From an uncultured Lewinella sp. (GTDB taxonomy: Bacteria > Bacteroidota > Bacteroidia > Chitinophagales > Saprospiraceae), in NCBI GenBank assembly GCA_913057785.1, contig CAJXPD010000027.1, positions 1 through 55,183 on the forward strand: DNA of 55,183 nt, in the 5' to 3' direction. Both the position numbers and the translations under genes were made by a program. Of this stretch, positions 32,453 through 41,446 are shown piece by piece (position 1 is the first letter of the stretch; each line of letters begins with the position of its first letter). The notes under the pieces are model-generated. The model saw nothing but the letters and a program-made list of their open reading frames with translations. It was not told the origin of the DNA and ran no database searches.

Positions 32453-33484
32453 TTAAGCTGCTTTTCGCAAAAGAGGAATTTTGACGATGAAACGGTCAGG
32501 GCCTGGTTCTACTAGAAGATTTCGATCCGTGAGCAATTTCACCCGTTTTTTCAGGCCATCTAAGCCAGTTCCCATGCTGTCCTTCGGGTCATGCTTGAGC
32601 TTGACCGTATTGGCGATGCAAAACAGATCCTTTTCCATATAGATGGACACCTGGATAGGAGCGTTCGGTAATGCAGTGTTATGTTTTACAACATTCTCTA
32701 GCAGTGTTTGGATGGAGGCAGGGGGGATGAAGAAAAAAGGTAAAGCGGGATTCTCCAGGTCAATATCAAACAAAAACAAGCCCTCGAATCGCTGTTCTAA
32801 TAGATAAATATAATCGGCCGAGAACCTCCATTCTTCTTCTAATGAAACCAACTCTTCATTCTTATGCCGGATCATATAGCGATATAGGGAAGACAACCGT
32901 TTGGTGAACTCACTGGCCTTTATTGGATCCGTTTGGATTAAAATATCGAGTATGTTAAGGTTGTTGAATAGAAAATGAGGATCTACCTGAGCCTTCAGCA
33001 GCTTCAACTCGTGATCTTTCTGGTTGCGTTCTAACTCCACGAAGCGAGTCTGAGAAGAGTAGTATTGTTTGGCCATTAAGAACAAGCCCACCGGAGCCAT
33101 ATCTGTGAAGTTATCAATCATTCCCCAGAGAATGTCGCCCAGCCAGTCTCCCGTCAATTGATAAGTAAAGCTGGGCAGCAAAAGGACTTGAAAGCCAAAC
33201 TGGATGATGAGTATGACGAGAATAAAGAAAAAGGTCTCAAAGTATCTCCCATCGTGAAAAAAGGAATTAAACACCCAAAATACGATCACGACTACTGCTA
33301 GAATGTTAATGATATAACTAACGACCATGTGCTGCAACAGTGGTAAAACTTGCACACTAAATAAAGGAATATCTTCCTCGGACCATTCGGCAAAGAAGGT
33401 GATCATGAAGGCAATAGAGAAGTAAATGCCCAGCAAAGCCCAGTCTGCTTTGTCCATCTTCTTGATCCAGTTCAGCTCACTCAT
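32453..33484 (-). CDS. LytS/His_kinase-type sensor histidine kinase
   Basis: About four membrane helices (19-34, 48-73, 83-104, 115-140) form the sensor without a periplasmic domain. They are followed by the phospho-acceptor motif KAQVDPHFLFNNLNILDILI (His170) and an ATP-binding domain with IPPASIQTLLENVVKHN and a Gly-rich end (MGTGLDGLKKRVKLL). This is the PF06580 group, which pairs with LytTR regulators such as the gene just downstream. The signal sensed is unknown. At 343 residues the length is normal. Confidence 0.92.
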   Translation of the reverse strand: MSELNWIKKMDKADWALLGIYFSIAFMITFFAEWSEEDIPLFSVQVLPLLQHMVVSYIINILAVVVIVFWVFNSFFHDGRYFETFFFILVILIIQFGFQVLLLPSFTYQLTGDWLGDILWGMIDNFTDMAPVGLFLMAKQYYSSQTRFVELERNQKDHELKLLKAQVDPHFLFNNLNILDILIQTDPIKASEFTKRLSSLYRYMIRHKNEELVSLEEEWRFSADYIYLLEQRFEGLFLFDIDLENPALPFFFIPPASIQTLLENVVKHNTALPNAPIQVSIYMEKDLFCIANTVKLKHDPKDSMGTGLDGLKKRVKLLTDRNLLVEPGPDRFIVKIPLLRKAA

Positions 33485-33615
33485 TTGGTGGATAATTCTA
33501 GTGGATTGATACCAACAAGATACAGCAAATGAGGGTAGTAGCTATTCCACTTCAGGTGAACACCAAAAAATAAAGGTGAACGTAGGATATCTTTCGGTGA
33601 ATCGTTTTGCCCACC

Positions 33616-34398
33616 TTAGCGCTTCACTAGGATGGCTGTTGTTCGACTACCTTCTGGGAGTTGTATTCGGCACCAATACCGGCCCGCATGAGCGAAACTC
33701 AAGGGAAGGGCGTGCTGTCCGGCTGCCAGGTTCATACGCTGCGTGGACAATCTTTGCCCCAAGTCATTATATACAGAAAGGGTGACTGGAGAACGTTGAG
33801 TCAAGGACAATCTCAACAGGGTTTCCCCGCTGGTAGGGTTGGGAGCGACGTTGATATACTCAAGGAGTTTCCGTAATTCTGATGAAGTGGACAGTTCATC
33901 CACAATTAATTTGACGTGACCTTGTTCCAGGCTACTGCTGATGTACTCGGCTGTTATCACCTCTTCAGAAATAGACACCATCCCCTCCAAGGTATAGATA
34001 GGTTGTTGAACTTTCATTTTGATAGAAAACAGGTAGCTATTGTCTTCCATCGTAAAGGAGTTATTAGTGAAATCTGCCCAGGAAAACCGCACGGAGCCTT
34101 GCTCAATATTCTGAAAACCAAAGCTACCCCAACCAATCACTTCCAAGTCACCAAGATCCAGCCCAACAAAGGACATCATCGAGGTATCAAAGCGAAAATC
34201 AAACTGTAAACCAACTACTTCTTTGAAATTTCGGACCTGGAAATCCAAGGTAATGGTATCCCCGATTGCTCCTTCTAAATCTGGGATCGTGACGTAGAGG
34301 GTATCTAAATTAGTATTGCTTGCTGCGAGTTGACTCGGAAGGAAAATGGAAATAATGACAAATGTGCAAGGCAGAACGACCTGGTGTAGGAATTTCAT
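33616..34398 (-). CDS. Secreted cohesin-like protein with type IX sorting domain
   Basis: I choose the ATG at 34398 (MKFLHQVVLPCTFVIISIFL), which starts a signal peptide; the longer frame runs through non-protein-like sequence. Residues of about 30-165 form a cohesin/dockerin-type carbohydrate-binding-like sandwich: LEGAIGDTITLDFQVRNFKE, VVGLQFDFRFDTSMMSFVGL. The last 75 residues contain NVAPNPTSGETLLRLSLTQR, SPVTLSVYNDLGQRL and ending AGRYWCRIQLP, the Por secretion C-terminal sorting domain. The protein should be exported through the type IX system and held on the surface or released. A partner dockerin is not visible. Confidence 0.82.
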   Translation of the reverse strand: MKFLHQVVLPCTFVIISIFLPSQLAASNTNLDTLYVTIPDLEGAIGDTITLDFQVRNFKEVVGLQFDFRFDTSMMSFVGLDLGDLEVIGWGSFGFQNIEQGSVRFSWADFTNNSFTMEDNSYLFSIKMKVQQPIYTLEGMVSISEEVITAEYISSSLEQGHVKLIVDELSTSSELRKLLEYINVAPNPTSGETLLRLSLTQRSPVTLSVYNDLGQRLSTQRMNLAAGQHALPLSFAHAGRYWCRIQLPEGSRTTAILVKR

Positions 34399-34608
34399 TG
34401 TTATGGGATTCTGATCTAATGATTTTTGTTTAGAGCCTGCCGGATCATACAGGCATTTTACGGAAGTGTTTCTTTTATTCCAATACGCCTGTAAACATAA
34501 CAAAAAACTATCATAGCACACGGCAAGACTTGGGCTCGGCGAACTTTCAATGGAATCACAATGTTCTCTCCCTGTACGCCTATTGGAACTACAAATCTCA
34601 CACCTACG

Positions 34609-36353
34609 ATGTCTACCCAAAAGAAAAACAAAGTGACCGTCGGTCAAGCTTTCCGCGAATTATTTGGCCTCGCCGCAGATTGGTACTCTTAGGATTGATA
34701 CTTATCGTGATAAGCCGCTTGGCAGGACTAGTTCTTCCGGGAGCTAGTAAATATTTGATCGATAATGTAATCGTAAACGCCGACATGCCCATGCTAAGGC
34801 TGTTGTTGATGATAGTGGCAGGCTCTATCTTAGTACAAGCATTGACCTCTTATTGGCTTACTCAACTATTGAGTGTCGAGGCGCAATACCTAATATCAAA
34901 ACTACGTGCCAGAGTCCAACAAAAGGTACTCTCTTTGCCCATCAGCTATTTTGATAATACTAAATCTGGGGTGCTGGTTTCCAGAATCATGACAGATGTG
35001 GAGGGCGTACGAAATCTCGTGGGTACCGGTTTGGTACAATTGGTAGGAGGGACCTTGACTTCGGTAGTTTCTTTGATTCTATTGATTAGAATCAGTCCGA
35101 TGATGACGCTCTACGTACTCGTTCCTGTCAGCATTTTCGCTTATATCGCCTTGCGGGCCTTTGGCTACATCCGACCGATCTTCAGGGAACGGGGAGTGAT
35201 TAATGCGCAAGTAACGGGGCGACTGGTGGAGACACTCAATGGGGTTCGCGTGATTAAGGGATTCAACGCTGAAAAGCAAGAGAATAAAACCTTCGAAAAA
35301 GGAGTGGATAACTTATTTCAGAACGTCAAGAAAAGTCTCACTGCCACCGCCTTGATGACTAGTTCAGCCACGTTCCTACTAGGTATGGCCACAACGGGCA
35401 TCATGGGTATTGGCGGCTATCAAATCATGCAGGGCAATATGACCTTTGGTGATTTCTTGTCTTTCACACTCTATCTAGGCTTCATGATCGCGCCAATTGT
35501 CCAGATGAGTAATATTGGTAGTCAATTGACCGAGGCATTCGCTGGGCTTGATCGGACGGAAGAAATCATGAATATGGAGCCAGAAGATGATACCTCTGTC
35601 CGCACCATTGAGTTGGAAGACATCAAAGGAGATATCAAATTTGAAGACGTTTCCTTTTCCTATATAGAAGATAAAGAAGTGGTGCACAATATCAGCTTCG
35701 ATGCGCCTAAAGGCTCTGTGACTGCCCTAGTTGGCTCCTCTGGATCGGGGAAATCGACTATTGCCGGCTTAGCGGCGACCTTCCTCACACCAGATAGCGG
35801 CTTGATTACGGTTGATGGAACAGATCTCTCAAAGGTGAGTTTAGATAGCTTCCGACGGAACCTTGGCGTCGTATTACAGGACGACTTTCTATTTGAAGGT
35901 ACCATTCGAGAAAATATTCTTTTCCCCCGACCTGACGCCTCGGAAGAGGATTTGCAAAAGGCGGTAGAAGCTGCTTATGTGGATGAATTCACAGATCGAT
36001 TTGAGGAAGGTTTAGATACACTCATTGGGGAGCGAGGGGTGAAGTTATCCGGCGGGCAGCGGCAAAGAATCGCCATTGCCAGGGCTATATTAGCCAATCC
36101 TAAGATCATCATCCTAGATGAAGCCACTTCAAATTTGGATACCGAAAGTGAATCGCTAATCCAGAAAAGTTTGAATGAGTTGATGCAGGGGCGTACGACT
36201 TTCGTGATTGCTCACCGCCTAAGTACTATCCGCCAAGCCTCACAGATCTTGGTGATTGAAAATGGCCATATCGTAGAGCGAGGAAATCACGAGGAGTTGA
36301 TCGCAAAAGAAGGCCGTTATTTCGAGCTGTATACCTATCAAGCTCGAATCTAA
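34609..36353 (+). CDS. MsbA-like ABC transporter (fused permease and ATPase) with apparent N-terminal frameshift
   Basis: A half-transporter exporter: six membrane helices (WPRRRLVLLGLILIVISRLA onward), then an ATPase with Walker A GSSGSGKST, Q-loop LQDDFLFEG, signature LSGGQRQR, Walker B KIIILDEAT and H-loop IAHRLST. The natural start seems to be the ATG at 34609 (MSTQKKNKVTVGQAFRELFG), but that frame stops at 34690-34692. The main frame joins at about 34655-34665 (GAATTATTTGG), and a single missing base would connect them. The main frame alone reads back to 34530 into non-homologous sequence. Either the gene has a real one-base deletion or the sequence has an error there. Confidence 0.8.
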
Positions 36354-36377
36354 TCTTAGATCTACGGCTATGGATGG

Positions 36378-37214
36378 CTAGGCTTGCTCTGCTTGATCGT
36401 CTTCACCTAAGATGTGATTTTCCAGGAACTCGTGGATCTCGGCGATCGAGGCATCTTCGCCAAATCTCATCGGTTCCTTAAATTTCACCGATAAGCGGAC
36501 GCCTCTTTTCTGCAGTTTGAGTCCCTTCTTACCGAAGGCTTTCCTGAATCCATCTATTTCTACGGGAACAACTAGTGGGTTAAAAGCTTTGATGATACTG
36601 GCAGCTCCTTTTTGTACTGGCGCTTCGGGAGTTGTAGTTCCTTGAGGGAAAGTAATAACCCATCCAAAACCCAACGCTTTTTCAATTTTCTCCGGAGCTT
36701 TGAAATCCGCTCCTCTACGAACATCTTCTCCTTTATAGCGCCAGGAGCGCTTCACCGTAACAGCCCCAGCATAGGAGAAAAGCTTGGGCAAGATGCCACT
36801 CTCCTTCATGGTTTCTTCTGCAGCGATGTAGTAGGAGTTGACTCTCGGAACCAGCAAATAGAGCGGAAAATTAATATTCCTGAACTTCCATTTTACGCTA
36901 CAAAAAATATGATACAGCGCGATGACATCCGCATAGTAGGTTTGATGATTTGAAATGAAGAGCACATTTCTTTTGGGGAGCCGCAGCAAATGATTTGCTC
37001 CCTCCACTTTCATTTTATTAACAATGGCTAGTCCTGGATAGGTCGCCAAACCAATAATCCCCGTCAACGCTCTTTTCAACACCAAGACCTTACCGAAAGG
37101 ATCTTTTAACCTAACCCGTAGGCGTGGTTGACCGATACGTCTTTCTGCTCTTCGATCTCTTTTTTTCCGCCTTCTCTTACGCGGGGCCTTCCTTATTTTT
37201 AAAACTTTAGACAT
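36378..37214 (-). CDS. PlsC-like 1-acylglycerol-3-phosphate acyltransferase
   Basis: The 278-residue protein has the acyltransferase blocks: FISNHQTYYADVIAL (motif I, NHxxxxD; with His-x4-Asp), TVKRSWRYKG (motif II-like) and VITFPQGTTTPEA (motif III, where the usual FPEGTRS reads FPQGTTT, so Glu is replaced by Gln). PLVVPVEI is motif IV. An N-terminal extension of about 40 residues is strongly basic (RKAPRKRRRKKRDRRAERR), perhaps binding acidic membrane surfaces. It acylates lysophosphatidate or a related lipid in phospholipid synthesis. The changed motif III may alter specificity. Confidence 0.87.
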   Translation of the reverse strand: MSKVLKIRKAPRKRRRKKRDRRAERRIGQPRLRVRLKDPFGKVLVLKRALTGIIGLATYPGLAIVNKMKVEGANHLLRLPKRNVLFISNHQTYYADVIALYHIFCSVKWKFRNINFPLYLLVPRVNSYYIAAEETMKESGILPKLFSYAGAVTVKRSWRYKGEDVRRGADFKAPEKIEKALGFGWVITFPQGTTTPEAPVQKGAASIIKAFNPLVVPVEIDGFRKAFGKKGLKLQKRGVRLSVKFKEPMRFGEDASIAEIHEFLENHILGEDDQAEQA

Positions 37215-37352
37215 AAATAATCATAGCACTTTAGAGAAATGAAAGGGATAGGATTGAGCGCAAGGTATTGTTTCCCTAAGTGCAATGTAGGAATAAAGCC
37301 CGTAATTTGATATGATTTACCCGTAATTAGTCTGCAGTGCTTTTAGCATTTC

Positions 37353-39738
37353 CTACTCATCACGAAGACATTCAACGGGTTGTAGCAGGCCAGCCTTGTA
37401 TATTTGCCAGGTAATGGTTCCTAAGGCAATTAACATCGCTACCAGTCCCGCCAGCGCAAAATGCTGCCAAGAAAGCTCAATGTGGTAAGCAAAATTATTC
37501 AACCACTTCCTCGCCAATAGATAGGGCAATAAGAATAGCCCAACTAATGGTCCACAAGAAGTCTTTCGATAGTAGAGTGAATATATTGAGCTGAGTGGCT
37601 CCAAGGACTTTCCGAACGCCAATTTCTTTTACTTTCCGCTGGATAGAGAAGGCCACTAGACCAAATAAGCCTAAGCAAGAAATTACAATGGCTATACCCG
37701 CAAAATATCCAGAAAGATTAGCCACTCTTTGCTCAGCCAGATAGAGTGATTTATATTCTTCATCCAAGAAGGTATAAGGAAAAGGCAAGCCAGGATAGTA
37801 TCTATGATATAAATCTTGTAAAGCAGATAAAGTAGCCTCTTCTGCTCCCCTTTGAATTCTGACTAGGACCGTATTCGTTTCTTCAGGATCGAACAGAATG
37901 GCCATCGGTTTAATGGCTTCGTGAAGGGACTGTCCGTGGAAATCGTGACATATCCCAATGACTTCCTTGTCATTTCCCTTCCAACTAATCACTTTACCAA
38001 TGGGATTAGTTAGGCCAAGTGCTGCTACAGCTCTTTCGTTCAAGACGATCTTATCCGATTCTTTATTGAATTCACGAGAAAACGTTCGACCAGCTTTTAC
38101 TTCAATGGATAAGGTTTGAAAAAAGTCGTACCCTACAACTGCCTCGTATAAACTGGGTTTCACCTCGTAAGACAATTCTTCTGGAAGCTTATAGGCCTTG
38201 GTCCAGCCGGAAATATCCGTCAACTGATCCTCAATCACGGAGCTGGAAACCACTCCTGGCACTTGGTTGAGTGCTTCGGAAAAGAAATCTAATTTTTCAA
38301 AGAGTTTTTCTTCCCCCGCAAAAACGATGACATTGTCCTTTTTGTAACCCAGGTCCTGGGATTGCACATATTTCACTTGCTTAGAAACCACTAACACCCC
38401 AACGATCAACAGGCTGGAAGTTCCAAACTGGAAGACCACCAAGCCTCGGCGCAACCAAGATTTATTCCCTGCACCTCTCAACTTCCCTTTCAACGTATTT
38501 ACTGGATTGAATCGAGAAAGATAAAAGGCAGGATAACTCCCAGAAAGCAGCCCCACTGTGAAAACAAAAAGCAAGCCGGTCAACACCATATTCCCATCCC
38601 AGCTAAACTGCAGCTGCTTTGCGGTTATCACATTGAAGCTAGGAATCAAGAAATAAACCATCATCAATGCCAGCACTGCTGCAATCAAGCTGATAGATAA
38701 AGCTTCACCTAAATATTGCAATACAATCGTTTTCCTCCCCGCACCTACTACCTGCTGTACTCCAATTTGCTTAAATTTTCTGGAGACCTGAGCGGTGGAT
38801 AAGTTCATGAAGTTGATAGCTGCGATAATCACAATGAAAATGGCAATCAAGGAAAAGAGCCAAATGTATCCTACTCTGCCTCCGGCCGCCACACCATTTT
38901 CGAATCGACCTTGTAAATATTTACTCGTGTACGGGTGCAGGAACAATTGCCCAACCCAATCTGCTCCTTCCGGCTCTCTTTCTATTTGATATCTCGATCG
39001 AACAAAGTCTTTGATTTTCACATTGAACTCTTCCCAATCTACGCCTTCCTCAAGAGTTAAATAGACTCGTGCAGAGTTACTCCCCCAGTTGATATAGGCC
39101 GGATCCCTGCGACTCAAAAATTGTTCATTTGGAACCAGATAGTCGAATTCCTCCGATGTTCGATATCCTGATTTTGTAAAAACACCCGAAACGGAATACA
39201 CTCCCTCATAACCCTCCTGATCCAATTCGATCAATTCTCCCATTGCTTGTTGATTCGACCCAAATAAAACCGCCGCAACTTGGTCAGAAATGACCATTTT
39301 ATTTACCCCCTTCAATACCTCCTCTGCGTTGCCTAACAATAAGGGGAAAGAAAAGACCTGAAAAAAACTTTGCCCAGCTGCCAAGCCATCAACTCTAAGC
39401 TGAGTGTCATTTGCTTTCAAAATACCCTTACCCTCTGGATACTCCACTGGAACGATGTTTTCTAGCTCTGGCATTTCTGCTCTTAGCGCCGGTGCCAATA
39501 GATCAGAATTAGAAGCGTGCGTGCTTACTTCTCCGGGGCGAGACATCGTATTTCGCATCACCTGATACAATCGATCTTTGTGTTCGTGAAATTGATCAAT
39601 CTCTCTTTCATCTTGGACCCACATGTATATTAGAAAAGTTGCAGCCAAGGCTGTGGAAAGGCCTAGTAGATTGATAACAAAAGTCGTTTTATCACGAAGA
39701 AACCCGCGATAGATGAGTAGTAGTAGATGTCTTAGCAT
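37353..39738 (-). pseudogene. MacB/FtsX-type ABC transporter permease, frameshifted near the C terminus
   Basis: The first 730 or so residues are a normal FtsX-like permease (LINLLG..STALAATFLIYMWV, then FKQIGVQQVVGAGRKTIVLQ, and EIGVRKVLGATQLNIFTLLS). After AILIALSIG the frame reads EEVVE and stops at 37495. The missing end is in the other frame: LLARKWLNNFAYHIELSWQH, then LAGLVAMLIALGTI and QPVECLRDE, stopping at 37353. Compared with the intact relative at 18044-20500, which has 20 residues between KDFL and the WL of WLQDFAY, this copy is about two residues short at the joint, so a small deletion is more likely than an insertion. It may be an inactivated gene or a sequence error. Original full length would be about 800 residues. 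Confidence 0.8.
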
Positions 39739-39788
39739 TAGTATTAAATTTTAGGTGCCGATATGGAGCCTTGGGTAGCTTGACCACT

Positions 39789-40910
39789 TTATTTTAAGGA
39801 CTCTAATAGTTGCTGAATATCACCATGCTCTGGCGCCAACTCCAATAGTTTCACATAGAATTCCTTAGCTTTTCCCACCTCCCCCTTTAGCAAATGAGCA
39901 TCTCCATAATACCTAAGCAAGTTTGTAGAGTTGGGGTATGCCTCTTTATACTTTTCCAATAGAAAGAAAGCATAATCCAGATCCCGTTCTGCGATCAATT
40001 GGCCTACAAACTTCTGGAACTGTGTCTCAGGGACAGATATCTCATAGCCCAGGCGAGTTGACAAATCCTGTAGATGCTTTTGAACTAAAAAAAAGTCATC
40101 AAGGGCTGGAAAATGATCTAGATTATATCCTTCGAACAGGTATCGCAGCCCCATACGCATTCCAGGCATCGTAATGGAGACATGATTCTCTTCCGGCCAA
40201 TGTCGATATCGCCAAGTCAGGCTTGCAGGCTGATTTTTATGCAATATTCGATTGAGCTTTTCAGAACTGAATTGGGTATATCCACCCTCATTCCCAACGG
40301 CCAGAAATAAACGCTGGGTTGGATGCCCTGCCTCTTTGAAATGTGCTTCGGCGATCTGCACCTGCTGTTCACTATTGCGTCCAAGGCTAGGACTTAGTGC
40401 TATAAATCCCTGGAAAAGATTGGGCTTTTCCATCATACTGTAAATGGTAAAAAGCCCTCCGAAGGAGTGTCCAGCTAGGATTCTAAAAGGTTGCAAGGAA
40501 TAAGTGGAGTCGAGAAAAGGATGCAATTCTTCTGAAAGAAAACGCAAAAAAGCTTCCGCTCCCCCGAATCTGGCATTGGAAGAGCCATTCGGACCTGCCG
40601 GTGTTAGATCCCGGTTTCGGTTGGTATTAATTACGCCTACTACATAAACGGGAGGAATATCCCCACTGCTGATCATTTGACGAATAAGGCCGGTAGTGTA
40701 GTGGAAGTTCCATTCTCCATCCAAGAGGTATAGAACGGGGCAAGGCTGTTGTTCCGCTTCTTCTGGCATGTACACCCAAAAGGCCCTTTTCTCCCCTAGG
40801 ACTTTTGATTCAATAGAAAATTTTTGGCCAATCGTAAGGGCAGGCGATTGTGCCAAGGCGAGCGAGGCTGCAAACCAAAGACTGGCAGAAATCAACAGCT
40901 TCCGATTCAT
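39789..40910 (-). CDS. Secreted esterase (PF00756-like) with C-terminal TPR
   Basis: A signal peptide (LLISASLWFAASLALAQ) leads to an esterase D/enterochelin-esterase-like domain: AFWVYMPEEAEQQPCPVLYL, LDGEWNFHYTTGLIRQMI, and the nucleophile elbow RILAGHSFGGLFTIYSM (Ser149). The C terminus (about 300-373) contains TPR-like repeats (FFLLEKYKEAYPNSTNLLRY, LLKGEVGKAKEFYVKLLELA). Such proteins hydrolyse ester or amide substrates in the periplasm; the substrate is unknown. A paralogue is at 41447-42910. Confidence 0.88.
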   Translation of the reverse strand: MNRKLLISASLWFAASLALAQSPALTIGQKFSIESKVLGEKRAFWVYMPEEAEQQPCPVLYLLDGEWNFHYTTGLIRQMISSGDIPPVYVVGVINTNRNRDLTPAGPNGSSNARFGGAEAFLRFLSEELHPFLDSTYSLQPFRILAGHSFGGLFTIYSMMEKPNLFQGFIALSPSLGRNSEQQVQIAEAHFKEAGHPTQRLFLAVGNEGGYTQFSSEKLNRILHKNQPASLTWRYRHWPEENHVSITMPGMRMGLRYLFEGYNLDHFPALDDFFLVQKHLQDLSTRLGYEISVPETQFQKFVGQLIAERDLDYAFFLLEKYKEAYPNSTNLLRYYGDAHLLKGEVGKAKEFYVKLLELAPEHGDIQQLLESLK

Positions 40911-40948
40911 AAGAGCAGGGTTGGTTGAGTATGCTTATGCTGCTCTTA
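40910..40948. repeat. 9-bp inverted repeat at esterase gene start
   Basis: TAAGAGCAG (40910-40918) and CTGCTCTTA (40940-40948) are exact reverse complements around a 21-base spacer. One arm overlaps the start codon region of the esterase, so it may form a leader hairpin that hides the ribosome-binding region. Confidence 0.35.
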
Positions 40949-40998
40949 AGGATGAAACCGGATTCCAATGGTTGTAATAATTGTGGATAATTACTCAC

Positions 40999-41412
40999 TT
41001 ACTTCCGCTGCAAGTAGGGTTTGGCTTGCCCAAGTATACCTGTAAGTTGCTTGACAGTACCATTTTTACGCTGTCTCACCATTTGCTTATCCAGCAAACC
41101 ATCTTTTTCTTCTTTTTTGAAGCTATTGAATTGTGCAGAAATCATGATAGCAGCCTGTTCTACCATCGGGGCCGCCGGAATATCATTAGCAAATGCTAAA
41201 AAGGAGCGCACAGCCACGTCCAGCTCATCATCTTGAACAGCTTCAGCCACACTTTGTAGCTTGGCTTGGCTCTCAGGTTTAGCTAATGGAATTAAAGCCT
41301 CAACTTTTGCGACTAATTCCTCAATCAAATGGGGAGGAATGCCAGCATCTCCAGAAGGAGGCGCTTTGGGTTTGTTTTTCTTACCTAATAGGGTTTTAAG
41401 GAATTTTTTCAT
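40999..41412 (-). CDS. Protein of unknown function between two esterase genes
   Basis: This 137-residue protein is not recognised. It is soluble and helical, without signal peptide: a Lys-rich start (MKKFLKTLLGKKNKPKAPPS), then PPHLIEELVAKVEALIPLAK, PESQAKLQSVAEAVQDDEL, and a Lys/Gln-rich end (MVRQRKNGTVKQLTGILGQA). It lies in the same orientation as its neighbours, 88 bases downstream of the first esterase gene in the transcription direction, and 34 bases before the second. A regulatory or structural role is possible but unsupported. Confidence 0.6.
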   Translation of the reverse strand: MKKFLKTLLGKKNKPKAPPSGDAGIPPHLIEELVAKVEALIPLAKPESQAKLQSVAEAVQDDELDVAVRSFLAFANDIPAAPMVEQAAIMISAQFNSFKKEEKDGLLDKQMVRQRKNGTVKQLTGILGQAKPYLQRK

Positions 41413-41446
41413 GTGTTTTTGGTAGTGTTTCGATTAGAAATCTTCT

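Noticed and set aside
34398..34647. N-terminal extension of the cohesin-like secreted protein
   Set aside because: The extension would precede a clear signal peptide, is Cys/Ser-rich without family resemblance, and overlaps the start of the divergent ABC exporter.
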